Shown here in pieces: positions 27,505 through 36,552 of a DNA stretch of 64,000 nt. The notes below the pieces were generated by a model. The model had not been told where the DNA came from. It saw nothing but the letters and a program-made list of their open reading frames with translations, and searched no databases. The position numbers and the translations under genes were made by a program. Source of the stretch: Streptomyces griseocarneus (GTDB lineage Bacteria; Actinomycetota; Actinomycetes; Streptomycetales; Streptomycetaceae); the NCBI GenBank assembly GCA_003674045.1, contig PENC01000002.1, forward strand, positions 62,001 to 126,000. Direction: 5' to 3'. Positions within the stretch are counted from its first letter, which is position 1; each line of letters opens with the position of its first letter.

Positions 27505-28323
27505 ATGCCCACCCGCAGCCGCATCCTCCTCACCGGCGCCGCAGGCACCATCGGCACGTTCCTGCGCGAGCTCCTCCCCGCGTACGGATACGAGCTGCGC
27601 TCCTTCGACCGCCGCCCCGTGCCGGACACCCCCGGCGCAGTCGTCGCCGACCTCCACGACACCGAGGCCCTGCGCGCCGCGACGCGCGGCGTCGACGCGG
27701 TCGTGCACCTGGCGGGAATTCCCCTGGAGGCCCCCTTCGAGGACATCCTCCGCACCAACGTCGAGGGCACCCACCGCGTGTACGAGGCCGCGCGCGAGGA
27801 GGGTGTCCGGCGCGTGGTCCTCGCCTCCAGCAACCACGCGACCGGCTTCACTCCCCTCCCTGCCCCGGGCGAGCCCTTGATCCCCGACGCGGCTCCGCAC
27901 CGGCCCGACACGTTCTACGGTCTCTCCAAGTGCTTCGGCGAGGACCTCGCCGCCCTCTACTGGCACCGCCACGGCATCGAGTCGGTCTGTCTGCGCATCG
28001 GCTCCTGCTTCCGGGCGCCCCGGTCCGTGCGCATGCTGTCCACCTGGCTGAGCCCCGGCGACTGCGCCCGGCTGCTGCACGCGGCGCTGACCGCCGAGAA
28101 CGTCGGCCACACCGTCGTCAACGCCGGCTCCGCCAACACCCGTGTCCGGTGGGACCTGTCCGGCGCCCGCGCGCTCGGCTATGAGCCCCGGGACGACTCG
28201 GAGCCGTACGCCGCCGCCCTGCTCGCCGCCGAGGGCGAGGGCCCGCGGCCGGGCTCCGCCTGGCTGGGCGGGGAGTTCTGCACGGACAGCCCGCCCACGT
28301 TCCGGGCCGCGACGGGCCCCTGA
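27505..28323 (+). CDS. NAD(P)-dependent epimerase/dehydrogenase (SDR; uronate dehydrogenase-like)
   Basis: 272 residues, extended SDR. The glycine motif TGAAGTIGTFL is near the N-terminus (about 10-20). The NAD-binding VVADLHD follows at about 48. The catalytic triad region has VVLASSNHA and YGLSK (Tyr/Lys about 139-143). The layout and the SSNHA.G motif match uronate dehydrogenases that oxidise D-galacturonate or glucuronate, but the substrate is inferred. ATG at 27505 lies behind GGAGGGGGAG. Confidence 0.85.
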   Translation: MPTRSRILLTGAAGTIGTFLRELLPAYGYELRSFDRRPVPDTPGAVVADLHDTEALRAATRGVDAVVHLAGIPLEAPFEDILRTNVEGTHRVYEAAREEGVRRVVLASSNHATGFTPLPAPGEPLIPDAAPHRPDTFYGLSKCFGEDLAALYWHRHGIESVCLRIGSCFRAPRSVRMLSTWLSPGDCARLLHAALTAENVGHTVVNAGSANTRVRWDLSGARALGYEPRDDSEPYAAALLAAEGEGPRPGSAWLGGEFCTDSPPTFRAATGP

Positions 28324-28439
28324 CGGCTTCGGAGGCTTCCCATGGCTTCCGACGGCCCCTGACGGACCGCCGGAAATCGGCCGTGAATTCGGCGTTCGAG
28401 TAATGGAACCGCAAAGCACAGCCACTCGTTACCCGGAAC

Positions 28440-29693
28440 ATGACCGCTATGACACCTGGCTCGAACATCCCCCTCTCCGTCGCGCGCGTGACGGTGGACG
28501 TCACCGCCCCGGTACGGCTCGACGTCTCGGGCCTGCTGCTCACCGCCGACGGCAAGGTGCGCTCCGACGACGACTTCGTCTTCTTCAACCAGCCCACCGG
28601 GCCCGGTGTGACCCACCGCGCCGCGTCCGGCTCCGTGCCCGACGCGATCATCGTGGACACCGCCGCGGTGCCCGCCGACATCGAGAAGATCGTGGTGACG
28701 GCGAGCCCGGACGCCGCGGGCACGTCGTTCGCGGGCATCGAGCCGACCGCGACGGTGCGCGGCGCGGACGACGGCTCCGTGATCGCCACGTTCACCCCGC
28801 CGCAGCTGGGCACGGAGACGGCACTGGTGATCGTCGAGGTCTACCGGCGGGCGGGCGCCTGGAAGGTGCGTGCGGTCGGCCAGGGCTACGCGAACGGCCT
28901 GGCGGGCATCGCCACGGACTTCGGCGTGAGCGTGGAGGAGCCCGCGCAGCCCGCGGCTCCTGCTGCTGCCCCTGTCCCTGTCGCGGCCCCGGTACCGCCG
29001 GTGGCCCCGCCCGTGCCGCCGCAGGCGCCGTCCGCCCCCCAGTGGGGCGCTCCCCCGGCGCCGCCGGTGGCTCCGGCCGTTCCCGCCGCCCCGCCCGCGC
29101 CGCCCGCCGCGTCCGGGAAGATCAACCTGGACAAGGGCCGGGTGAGCCTCCAGAAGAACCAGACGGTCTCGCTGGTCAAGGGCGGCCGCCCGCTCACTCA
29201 GTCCGTGCGGATGGGCCTCGGCTGGGAGCCCGCGTGGCACAGCCGCGCCATCGACCTCGACGCCTCGGTGATCGCCTACGGCCCCGACCGCAACATGATC
29301 GACGCCTGCTACTTCGGCAAGCTCCAGATCCTCAACGGCGCCATCCAGCACTCCGGTGACAACCTCACCGGCGAGGGCGCGGGCGACGACGAGTCGATCA
29401 CCGTCCACCTCGACGGCCTGCCGCAGGAGGTGACGGGCCTGGTCTTCACCGTCAGCTCCTTCAACGGCCAGAAGTTCACCCAGGTCGCCAAGGCGTACTG
29501 CCGCCTGCTCGACGCCCGCACGGGCGAGGAGCTGGTCCGCTTCGACCTGACCGGCTCCGAGGCGAAGACGGGCGTCCTGATGTGCAAGTTCATCCGGCAG
29601 TACTCGGGCGAGTGGGAGATGACCGCCATCGGCGAGTACGTGAAGTCAAAGACGGTGCGCGACCTGGTGCAGCCCGCCGCCATGGCCCTCTGA
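28440..29693 (+). CDS. TerD-family protein with two TerD-like regions
   Basis: 417 residues. The N-terminal TerD domain (about 5-170) contains VRLDVSGLLLTADGKV, DDFVFFNQP and IVVTASPDAAG. A Pro/Ala-rich linker of about 60 residues (PVAAPVPPVAPPVPPQAP) follows. A C-terminal TerD-like domain (about 220-417) has INLDKGRVSLQKNQTVSLVKG, GLGWEP, IDLDASVIAYG and a late VYFTVSSFNGQKF-type strand. TerD domains bind Ca2+ and occur in tellurite-resistance and stress systems. No other ter genes are adjacent. The 3' end overlaps the LLM gene convergently by 48 bp. Confidence 0.9.
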   Translation: MTAMTPGSNIPLSVARVTVDVTAPVRLDVSGLLLTADGKVRSDDDFVFFNQPTGPGVTHRAASGSVPDAIIVDTAAVPADIEKIVVTASPDAAGTSFAGIEPTATVRGADDGSVIATFTPPQLGTETALVIVEVYRRAGAWKVRAVGQGYANGLAGIATDFGVSVEEPAQPAAPAAAPVPVAAPVPPVAPPVPPQAPSAPQWGAPPAPPVAPAVPAAPPAPPAASGKINLDKGRVSLQKNQTVSLVKGGRPLTQSVRMGLGWEPAWHSRAIDLDASVIAYGPDRNMIDACYFGKLQILNGAIQHSGDNLTGEGAGDDESITVHLDGLPQEVTGLVFTVSSFNGQKFTQVAKAYCRLLDARTGEELVRFDLTGSEAKTGVLMCKFIRQYSGEWEMTAIGEYVKSKTVRDLVQPAAMAL

Positions 29694-30725
29694 GGCCACC
29701 GGCGGCACGGCAGCCGGGAGGGCGGCGAGGCGGGCGAGCCGACGGTGGGAGGCGAGGAGCGCCGCCCGGTCGTACGAGGCGGTGGTGACGAGCACCTCGT
29801 CGGCACCGCTGCGCCCGATCAGCGTGTCGAGCGCGGCGGCCACCTCCTCCTCCGTGCCGTGGAGCTGGCCGCCCAGCCCCTGTTCGAGGAAGCCGCGCTC
29901 CCGGTCGGTCATGGCCAGGGACTCGATCTCCTCCGCCGGGAGCAGCGGCGGGAAGACACCGCGCGTACGGGAGCGGGCGAGGGCCCAGGCCTCGGGGAGC
30001 AGCAGGCGGCGGGCCTCCTCGGTGGTGTCCGCGACGGCGATGCTGCCCGCGACGACGACGTAGGGGTGCTCGCGCAGAGCGGTGGGGCGGAAGGCGGCGC
30101 GGTAGCGGTCGACGGCGGCGAGCATCCTGTCCTCGCCGTGCAGCCCGCCGATGACGAGGGCGGCGCCCGCGCGGGCGGCGATGTCCGCGCCCGCCTCGTT
30201 GGCGAGGACGAACAGGGGTACCCGCAGGCCCTCCGCGGGTCGGGCGTGCACCTGGGGGTGAGCGCGCGGGCCGTCGGTGAAATAGGCGGCGAGCTCGGCG
30301 AGTTGGCCGCCGAAGTCGTCCATCGCGTCCTTCTCCGTGCCGAGGGCGCGGCGGATGCCGTCGGTGAATCCCACGGAGCGGCCCAGGCCCATGTCGATCC
30401 GGCCGGGGAAGAGGGACTCCAGGACGCCGAACTGCTCGGCGACGATCAGGGGGCGGTGGTTGGGCAGCATCACGCCGCCGGTGCCGACGCGGATGCGCGA
30501 GGTGGCGGCGGCCACGGCCGCGGCCAGCACGGTGGGCGCGGACCCGGCGACCCCGGGCACGCTGTGGTGCTCCGACACCCAGAACCGGTGATACCCGAGC
30601 CCCTCCACCTCCCGCGCGAACCCCACGCTTCCCCGCAACGCCTCGGCGGGCTCCCTCCCCTCCCGGGTCAGGGACCGGTCGAGAACGGAGAACGGTGTGG
30701 AACGTATGCGTGAGGTGGTGGTCAC
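29646..30725 (-). CDS. LLM-class flavin-dependent oxidoreductase
   Basis: About 359 residues of the bacterial luciferase-like (MsnO8-type) family, which uses reduced FMN or F420. Family blocks are FAREVEGLGYHRFWVSEHHSVPGVAGSAP in two parts, SRIRVGTGGVMLPNHRPL, the VAEQFGVLESLFPGRIDMGLGRS stretch and C-terminal EEVLVTTASYD-like strands. GTG at 30725 is chosen since upstream in-frame sequence is repeat DNA; a GGAG lies only 2-3 nt before it, an unusually short spacing. The last 48 bp overlap the end of the TerD-family gene on the other strand. Confidence 0.85.
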   Translation of the reverse strand: MTTTSRIRSTPFSVLDRSLTREGREPAEALRGSVGFAREVEGLGYHRFWVSEHHSVPGVAGSAPTVLAAAVAAATSRIRVGTGGVMLPNHRPLIVAEQFGVLESLFPGRIDMGLGRSVGFTDGIRRALGTEKDAMDDFGGQLAELAAYFTDGPRAHPQVHARPAEGLRVPLFVLANEAGADIAARAGAALVIGGLHGEDRMLAAVDRYRAAFRPTALREHPYVVVAGSIAVADTTEEARRLLLPEAWALARSRTRGVFPPLLPAEEIESLAMTDRERGFLEQGLGGQLHGTEEEVAAALDTLIGRSGADEVLVTTASYDRAALLASHRRLARLAALPAAVPPVASEGHGGGLHQVAHRL

Positions 30726-30762
30726 CTCTCCTTCAACACCGGTGAACGGCGAAGATTCCCGA

Positions 30763-30843
30763 GGGGGCGCGGGGAACTGCGCGACAAGCCCCCACCGGGC
30801 CCGCAGCCGCCCACGAAGCGCAAGAGGCACCCCGGCAGGCGCC
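30763..30843 (+). repeat. Dispersed intergenic element, copy 5
   Basis: GGGGGCGCGGGGAACTGCGCG, then ACAAGCCCCCACCGGGCCCG and the right half CAGCCGCCCACGAAGCGC...GGCACCCCGGCAGGCGC: a full-length copy. It fills the 135-bp gap between the LLM gene start and the stop of the next minus-strand gene. Confidence 0.85.
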
Positions 30844-30860
30844 CAGCCACAAAGAGAGCC

Positions 30861-32348
30861 CTACTGCCGCGACCGAGCCTTGAACGCCGCCTTACGGGCC
30901 TCCTTCGCCGCCTTCTTCTCCGGGTGAAGCCGCCCCATCGCCTCCAGGACGTCCGCCGTAGCCGGGTGGTCCACCCGCCACGCCGAGTCGAAGAAACCGC
31001 TGTGGTGGTCCACGAGGTCCGTGACCAGAAGCCGCAGCTCCTCGCTGTCGCCATCCGCCGCGAGCTGCGCGGCGATCGTGTCGATCGTGAGCCAGAAGAC
31101 CATCGCCTCGTCCGGCTCGGGGACGTCCGTCACGCCGTGCTCGGCGAGCCAGACGCGGGCGAGCCCGCCCAGCTCACGGTCGTCGAGGACCTCGCGCAGC
31201 GCGGGTTCGGCCTCGGTGCCGAGCAGGGAGAGCGCCTGCTGGCCGAAGAGCCTGCGGCGCGGCGACTCCTCGTCCGCACCGCGCGCCGCGGCGAGCAGCT
31301 CCCGGGCCGCGTCGAGGGGGGCACGGCGGGCCACCCACAGCTCGGTCTCGGCGCGCGCCGCCGCCTCGGGGTGCCCGGGGAGCGCGGCGAGCAGTTCGTC
31401 GGCGCCGCGCTCGGCGAGGTCGCCGACGGCGGGGGCGTCGACCCCGGCGTCGAGCATCCGCTGGCGCACCGCGTAGAGGCCGAGCGGGGTGAGGGTCACC
31501 AGGCCGTAGCGGCTGACGTCCTCCTCCTCGGGGCTGTCGGAGGCGATGCCGTCGACGGACTCGCGGATGTGGCCCTCGCCGTCGATCTCCTCGATGAGGG
31601 ACTCGTCGACGGGCCGGTAGGCCACGAGCCCGGTGAGGGCGAGCATCCGGAACTGGTCGTCCAGGCGCATCATCGCGTCGGAGACCTCTTCGAGGACGTC
31701 GTCGGTGGGCTCGTCCATGTCGTCCGGGACGATCATGGAGGCGGCGAGCGCGGGCAGCGGCACGGGCCGGTCGGCGCTGCTCTCGTCCAGCGCGGTGAAG
31801 AGGTAGAGGTTGCCGAGGACGCCGTCGAGGAAGTCGGCCTCCTCCTCGGGGTTCCAGTCGAGGTCGTCGAGGTCGAGGTCCTCGCCCTCGGCGAGCTGCT
31901 CGGCGATCGCGCCGAGGTCGGGGGCCGCGGCGTCGGCGAGGACGCTCTCCAGGCCGCCGAGCCACAGGTCGAGGACGTCCGCGGGGCTGCCGGAGGTGAG
32001 GGTGGCCAGTTCCTCGCCCGTGGCGGCGACACCGGCGGGCAGGTTCTCGTCGTCCGCCTCGTCGGGGTGCTCGGTGAAGTCCACGAGGCCGGTGTCCAGC
32101 GCGTGCTGCCAGGCCTCGGCGGCGTAGGCGGGGCCGTCCTCGTCGTCCGCGAGGCCCAGGAGCTCGGTCGCGGCCCGCAGCTGCTCGTCGAGCAGCTCGC
32201 CGCCCACCCCGACCGGGGTGCCTTCCTCGCCCGCCCAGCGGGCCAGCTTCGCGGCGCGGGAGAGCAGCGGCGTGGACAGGGCGTCGCGCGCGAGCTCCGC
32301 GTCGGAGGAAAGCCGCACCGGCGGCATGGTCGGGCGGTCTCCGGACAT
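30861..32348 (-). CDS. Uncharacterised repeat-fold protein, paralogue of 5496-6950
   Basis: About 495 residues, very acidic (runs such as LADDEDGPAYAAEAW and EQLAEGEDLDLDDLD), soluble and without catalytic motifs. It shares its C-terminal organisation with the protein at 5496-6950 (WLAEHG, then a Trp-containing DTIAAQLA, then RLLVTDLVDHH, then HPATADVLEAMGRLHPEKKA). The middle part looks like alpha-helical HEAT-type repeats. From memory, similar proteins are annotated only as hypothetical in Streptomyces. ATG at 32348 is preferred: the ATG at 32360 abuts GAGGAG without spacing. Confidence 0.65.
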   Translation of the reverse strand: MSGDRPTMPPVRLSSDAELARDALSTPLLSRAAKLARWAGEEGTPVGVGGELLDEQLRAATELLGLADDEDGPAYAAEAWQHALDTGLVDFTEHPDEADDENLPAGVAATGEELATLTSGSPADVLDLWLGGLESVLADAAAPDLGAIAEQLAEGEDLDLDDLDWNPEEEADFLDGVLGNLYLFTALDESSADRPVPLPALAASMIVPDDMDEPTDDVLEEVSDAMMRLDDQFRMLALTGLVAYRPVDESLIEEIDGEGHIRESVDGIASDSPEEEDVSRYGLVTLTPLGLYAVRQRMLDAGVDAPAVGDLAERGADELLAALPGHPEAAARAETELWVARRAPLDAARELLAAARGADEESPRRRLFGQQALSLLGTEAEPALREVLDDRELGGLARVWLAEHGVTDVPEPDEAMVFWLTIDTIAAQLAADGDSEELRLLVTDLVDHHSGFFDSAWRVDHPATADVLEAMGRLHPEKKAAKEARKAAFKARSRQ

Positions 32349-32635
32349 CAGGGGGGTCATCTCCTCGTGGTGAACAGGTGCGCCGGCGTGCCATAGGTGC
32401 CAGAGGGGCGCGATGCCCAAGCCTAGACGGGTTTCCCGTGCCGCCGCCCGGCCCGTTCAGCCCGTCGGCTGACTGTCGCGGACGAATCCCTGACGGAACC
32501 TTGACAACTGCCCTGTCCGCACCGGACATTGACGCGCGTAGATCTTGCTCGGCCGGTCCGGGCGCCCCGAGTGACGCATCCAGCGGCGGCTCACCCCGTA
32601 CGGTCCCTCTTCCCTTCCCTCTCCCGGAGGCCCTT

Positions 32636-34459
32636 GTGCCCACCCCCCTGCGCAGATCCGCGACCGTCGGCTCCCTGGTGGCCGCCGCGCTCGCCGCGGG
32701 CCTGCTCGCCGTCCCGCAGTCGGCGAGCGCCGCCGACGTGCGCATCCACGACATCCAGGGCTCGACCCGGATATCCCCGTTCGCCGGGCGTCAGGTGGCC
32801 GAGGTGCCGGGCGTCGTCACGGCCGTACGCGCCTTCGGCTCGGCGCGCGGCTTCTGGCTCCAGGACCCGAAGCCGGACGCGGACCCCGCGACCAGTGAGG
32901 GGATCTTCGTGTTCACGGGGTCGGTCACGCCGGCCGTCGCGGTGGGCGACGACGTACGCGTCTCCGGCACGGTCGCCGAGTACTACCCGGGCGACGAGGC
33001 CGCGGGCCTCCAGTCGGTCACCCAGCTCACCAAGGCCGCCTGGACCGTGCGGTCCTCGGGCAACGCGCTGCCCGCCCCCGTGGTGCTGAAGGCGTCGGAG
33101 CTCCCGGGGCGGTACGCGCCGGACGCGCACGGCGGTTCGATCGAGAAGCTTCCGCTGAAGCCCAGGAAGTACGCCCTGGACCGCTTCGAGTCGCTGGAGG
33201 GCATGCGGGTCTCGGTCAAGGACGCGCCCGTGGTCGGCGCGACCAGCCCGTACAAGGACCTGTGGGTCACCGCCGACCCCCGGCACGACCGCACCGCGCG
33301 CGGCGGCGTGCTCTACGGCTCGTACGACGACCCCAATGCGGCCCGGGTGAAGGTGGCCTCGCTGATCCCGTACGCGCAGCGGCCGTTCCCCGTCGCGAAC
33401 GTCGGTGACATGCTGACCGGCACCACCACCGGCCCGCTGGACTACGACAACCACGGCGGCTACACCCTCCAGGCGACCGAGCTGGGCACGCTCGCCGACA
33501 AGGGTCTCGAGCGGGAGACCACGCGCAAGCAGAAGGACGACGAGCTGGCGGTCGCCACGTACAACCTGGAGAACCTCTCGCCGAAGGCCCCGCAGGCGAA
33601 GTTCGACCGGCTGGCGGGGGCGCTCGTGACCAACCTGGCGGCGCCGGACGTCGTGGCCCTCGAAGAGGTGCAGGACGACAACGGCACCACGGACGACGGG
33701 ACCGTGTCCGCCGGGCAGACGCTGCGCAGGCTCACGGACGCGATCAGGGCGGCGGGCGGCCCGGCCTACGAGTGGCGGCAGATCGACCCGGTGAACGACC
33801 AGGACGGCGGGCAGCCGGGCGGCAACATCCGTACCGCGTTCCTCTTCAACCCCGCGCGGGTCTCCTTCGACGACCGTCCCGGCGGGGATTCCACCACCGC
33901 CGTGCGGGCCGTCCGCGAGGGCGGCAAGGCCGCGCTCTCCGCCTCCCCGGGCCGTATCGCCCCGGCCGACGCGGCGTGGACGAACAGCCGCAAGCCGCTG
34001 GCCGGGCAGTTCACCTTCCGGGGGCAGCGGGTCTTCGTCGTCGCCAACCACTTCAACTCCAAGGGCGGCGACCAGGGCCTCGACAGCCGCTTCCAGCCCC
34101 CGGTCCGCTCGTCGGAGACCCAGCGGACGCAGCAGGCGCGCCTGGTCAACAGCTTCGTCAAGGACCTGCTGAAGGCCGACCGGCACGCCAATGTGATCGT
34201 CGCAGGCGACCTCAACGACTACCAGTTCTCCCCCGCCCTGAAGGCCCTGACCGCGGGCGGCGCCCTCACCGACCAGGTCACGAAGCTGCCGCGGAAGGAG
34301 CGGTACGGCTATGTCTTCCAGGGCAACTCGCAGGTCCTGGACCACATCCTGACCAGCTCCCACGTCCGTCGCACGGATTACGACATCGTGCACATCAACG
34401 CGGAGTTCGCCGACCAGGCGAGCGACCACGACCCGCAGGTGCTGCGCTGGAAGCCGTAG
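32636..34459 (+). CDS. Secreted endonuclease/exonuclease/phosphatase family protein
   Basis: 607 residues. A signal peptide (TPLRRSATVGSLVAAALAAGLLAVPQSASA) is followed by an OB-like lectin/ExeM-type domain (about 35-290: IHDIQGSTRISPF, FWLQDP, GDDVRVSGTVAEYY) and an EEP catalytic domain (about 300-607). The latter shows VATYNLENLSP, VVALEEVQDDNG with the metal-binding Glu, ANHFNSKGGD, VIVAGDLNDYQFSP and the terminal SDHDPQVL His/Asp pair. Likely an extracellular nuclease or phosphodiesterase of the ExeM type. GTG at 32636 has CGGAGG 5 nt upstream. Gap 32349-32635 shows no further clear signal. Confidence 0.9.
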   Translation: MPTPLRRSATVGSLVAAALAAGLLAVPQSASAADVRIHDIQGSTRISPFAGRQVAEVPGVVTAVRAFGSARGFWLQDPKPDADPATSEGIFVFTGSVTPAVAVGDDVRVSGTVAEYYPGDEAAGLQSVTQLTKAAWTVRSSGNALPAPVVLKASELPGRYAPDAHGGSIEKLPLKPRKYALDRFESLEGMRVSVKDAPVVGATSPYKDLWVTADPRHDRTARGGVLYGSYDDPNAARVKVASLIPYAQRPFPVANVGDMLTGTTTGPLDYDNHGGYTLQATELGTLADKGLERETTRKQKDDELAVATYNLENLSPKAPQAKFDRLAGALVTNLAAPDVVALEEVQDDNGTTDDGTVSAGQTLRRLTDAIRAAGGPAYEWRQIDPVNDQDGGQPGGNIRTAFLFNPARVSFDDRPGGDSTTAVRAVREGGKAALSASPGRIAPADAAWTNSRKPLAGQFTFRGQRVFVVANHFNSKGGDQGLDSRFQPPVRSSETQRTQQARLVNSFVKDLLKADRHANVIVAGDLNDYQFSPALKALTAGGALTDQVTKLPRKERYGYVFQGNSQVLDHILTSSHVRRTDYDIVHINAEFADQASDHDPQVLRWKP

Positions 34460-34470
34460 GACATACGAAA

Positions 34471-34503
34471 GAGGGGCGGTACGGCTCGGCCGTACCGCCC
34501 CTC
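34471..34503. terminator. Bidirectional terminator between nuclease gene and dapD
   Basis: GAGGGGCGGTACGGC (34471-34485) pairs perfectly with 34489-34503 over a TCG loop, 11 bp after the nuclease stop and 15 bp before the dapD stop. Confidence 0.9.
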
Positions 34504-34517
34504 TCCCGCTGCTCTGA

Positions 34518-35507
34518 TCAGTCGTTGCTGTGCAGCGCGGCGTTCAGACCGCCCCAGGAGCCGGAGCGCGGGAGGGCCTCCACACGGCCGGTGGTGGAGT
34601 TGCGGCGGAAGAGAAGGTTGGCCGCACCGGAGAGGTCCAGGGCCTTGACGACCTCGCCGTCCGGCAGGGTGACGCGGGTGCCCGCGGTGACGTACAGGCC
34701 CGCCTCGACGATGCAGTCGTCGCCCAGTGCGATGCCGATTCCGGCCTCGGCGCCGAGCAGGCAGCGCTCGCCGATGGAGATGACCTGCTTGCCGCCGCCG
34801 GACAGCGTGCCCATGATCGAGGCGCCGCCGCCGATGTCGGAGCCGTCACCGACCACGACGCCCGCGCTGATGCGGCCCTCGACCATCGAGTGGCCGAGGG
34901 TGCCCGCGTTGAAGTTGACGAAGCCCTCGTGCATGACGGTGGTGCCGGACGCGAGGTGCGCGCCGAGGCGGGCGCGGTCGGCGTCGGCGAGGCGGACGCC
35001 GGAAGGCACGACGTAGTCGGTCATGCGCGGGAACTTGTCGACGCTGGTGACCTGAAGGTGCAGGCCCTCGGCGCGCGCGTTCAGGCGCACCTCCTCGACC
35101 CGGTCGACGGCGACGGGACCGAGCGAGGTCCAGGCGACGTTGGCGAGCAGGCCGAACATGCCGTCCAGGTTCTGGCCGTGCGGCTGGACCAGGCGGTGCG
35201 AGAGCAGGTGCAGGCGCAGGTAGACGTCATGCGCGTCGATCGGCTTGTCGTCCAGCGAGGCGATGACCGTACGGACGGCGACGACCTCGACGCCACGGCG
35301 CGGGTCGGGGCCGACGGCCTTGAGAGCGCCCTCGCCCAGCAGCTCGGCGGCCTGCTCGGCGGTCAGCCGCTCGGTCCCGGCCGGGCCGGGCTCGGCCACC
35401 AGCTCGGGGGCCGGGAACCAGGTGTCGAGGACGGTGCCGTCCTCGGTGATCGTGGCGAGACCGGCGGCGACGGCGCCGGAGGTGAGGGAAGCTGCTGCAT
35501 CGGTCAT
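34518..35507 (-). CDS. dapD: 2,3,4,5-tetrahydropyridine-2,6-dicarboxylate N-succinyltransferase DapD
   Basis: 329 residues, actinobacterial (class 2) DapD, which succinylates tetrahydrodipicolinate in lysine and meso-diaminopimelate synthesis. The N-terminal domain is followed by a left-handed beta-helix of hexapeptide repeats (about 190-290: [20 protein letters not shown], then [18 protein letters not shown], then [19 protein letters not shown]). The [10 protein letters not shown] motif lines the active site. ATG at 35507. Single gene, separated from the nuclease by a terminator. Confidence 0.95.
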   Translation of the reverse strand: MTDAAASLTSGAVAAGLATITEDGTVLDTWFPAPELVAEPGPAGTERLTAEQAAELLGEGALKAVGPDPRRGVEVVAVRTVIASLDDKPIDAHDVYLRLHLLSHRLVQPHGQNLDGMFGLLANVAWTSLGPVAVDRVEEVRLNARAEGLHLQVTSVDKFPRMTDYVVPSGVRLADADRARLGAHLASGTTVMHEGFVNFNAGTLGHSMVEGRISAGVVVGDGSDIGGGASIMGTLSGGGKQVISIGERCLLGAEAGIGIALGDDCIVEAGLYVTAGTRVTLPDGEVVKALDLSGAANLLFRRNSTTGRVEALPRSGSWGGLNAALHSND

Positions 35508-35534
35508 GGTCGAAAGCTAACCGGACACAGCCGC

Positions 35535-36092
35535 TCAATGCGAACCGGTCCCCCCGCCTACCACACCCGCGACGGCCCGGTGCACCTCCTCGTGGACCAG
35601 GGGCCGCCCGGTGAGCAACACCTGGAGCGTCAGCCCGTCGACCAGCGCCACGAAGGCGCGGGCGGTCGCGGCGTCCGTCACATGGGGCCGGACGAGCTCC
35701 GCGATCTCGTCCACGCACGCGGCCGCGATCGGCCGGATCGCGGGCCTGCGCAGCGCGGCGAGGTAGAGCTCGTACTCCAGCTCCAGCCGGGCCCGGTCCA
35801 CCGCGAGGGAGTCCTCGACGAGCCGGGTGAGCTCGTCCGCCACCGGCAGCGCGGGGTCGATGGCGAGCAGCGCGGCGGCCATCTCGTCCAGCCACGTCCG
35901 CGCGGTGCGGCGCAGCGCGGCCTCCAGCAGGTCGTCGAGGGTCGCGAAGTGGTAGGTGGTGGAGCCGAGCGGCACATCCGCGGCGACGGCGACGGCCCGG
36001 TGCCCGAGCGCGGCGATCCCGCCCTCGGCGACCACCCGGATCGCGGCGTCGATGATGCGGTCCCTGCGTTCGGGATCGTAGCGGCGGGCCAT
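35535..36092 (-). CDS. TetR family transcriptional regulator of SMR efflux gene
   Basis: 185 residues with a TetR_N HTH at 5-55 (RRDRIIDAAIRVVAEGGIAALGHRAVAVAADVPLGSTTYHF, shown in parts) and a variable ligand domain (ELTRLVEDSLAVDRARLELEYELYLAALRRP). ATG at 36092 shares its A with the TGA stop of the SMR gene, so the two are translationally coupled. The multi-half-site palindrome upstream of the SMR gene is its probable operator, making it an autorepressor. Confidence 0.9.
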   Translation of the reverse strand: MARRYDPERRDRIIDAAIRVVAEGGIAALGHRAVAVAADVPLGSTTYHFATLDDLLEAALRRTARTWLDEMAAALLAIDPALPVADELTRLVEDSLAVDRARLELEYELYLAALRRPAIRPIAAACVDEIAELVRPHVTDAATARAFVALVDGLTLQVLLTGRPLVHEEVHRAVAGVVGGGTGSH

Positions 36093-36415
36093 CAGTGCGA
36101 AGCTCCTCCCAGATTGAGCACGACCACTCCGGCGATGACGAGCACCACCCCGGCGATCCGCGCGAGGGTGACCGCCTCCCCGAGGAACACCATCCCGATC
36201 GCGGCCACCACGGCCGTCCCGGCCCCGGACCAGATCGCGTACGCCGTGCCGACGTTCATGCTCTTCAGCGTCTGCGACAGCAGCACGAAGGCCACCACAT
36301 ACCCGGCCACGGTACCGACCGTGGGCCACAGCCGGGTGAAGCCGTCGCTGAACTTCAGCGCCGTGGTGGCGAGGATCTCGGCGGTGATCGCCAAGGCGAG
36401 GGTGGCATACGTCAT
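36092..36415 (-). CDS. Small multidrug resistance (SMR) family efflux transporter
   Basis: 107 residues, four transmembrane helices. The essential Glu of SMR pumps is in LALAITAEILATTALKFSDGF (Glu about 13). WPTVGTVAGYVVAFVLLSQTLKSMNVGTAYAIWSGAG, split over two helices, carries the conserved YAIW...G signature. It exports cationic drugs or guanidinium-type compounds with protons. ATG at 36415; the operator lies 11-39 bp upstream, where it would cover the promoter or transcription start. It is coupled to the TetR gene. Confidence 0.92.
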   Translation of the reverse strand: MTYATLALAITAEILATTALKFSDGFTRLWPTVGTVAGYVVAFVLLSQTLKSMNVGTAYAIWSGAGTAVVAAIGMVFLGEAVTLARIAGVVLVIAGVVVLNLGGASH

Positions 36416-36425
36416 GCGTACGAGC

Positions 36426-36454
36426 GTACACATCGATGTGTACGGCCGTACACA
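36426..36454 (-). promoter_or_regulatory. TetR-type operator with three alternating half-sites
   Basis: GTACACATCGATGTGTAC (36426-36443) and TGTGTACGGCCGTACACA (36437-36454) are both perfect 18-bp palindromes and share TGTGTAC. Half-sites GTACACA / TGTGTAC / GTACACA start exactly 11 bp apart (36426, 36437, 36448). This suits cooperative binding of repressor dimers on one DNA face just ahead of the SMR start. Confidence 0.8.
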
Positions 36455-36552
36455 TAATGATCCGCCACCTTGACGCAACCCTTGATCGAGTTGGGTCAAC
36501 GTTGACCAATTCGCAATCGAGAGCTGACAGTTGGCGACTGTATGGTCTGCGC

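Noticed and set aside
26223..28184. 653-codon plus-strand frame spanning the serine hydrolase and epimerase
   Set aside because: Shadow of the two real genes, which carry complete family motifs.
32495..32560. TTGACA-like hexamer upstream of the secreted nuclease as a sigma-70 promoter
   Set aside because: No convincing TAnnnT at suitable spacing was found; left unannotated.
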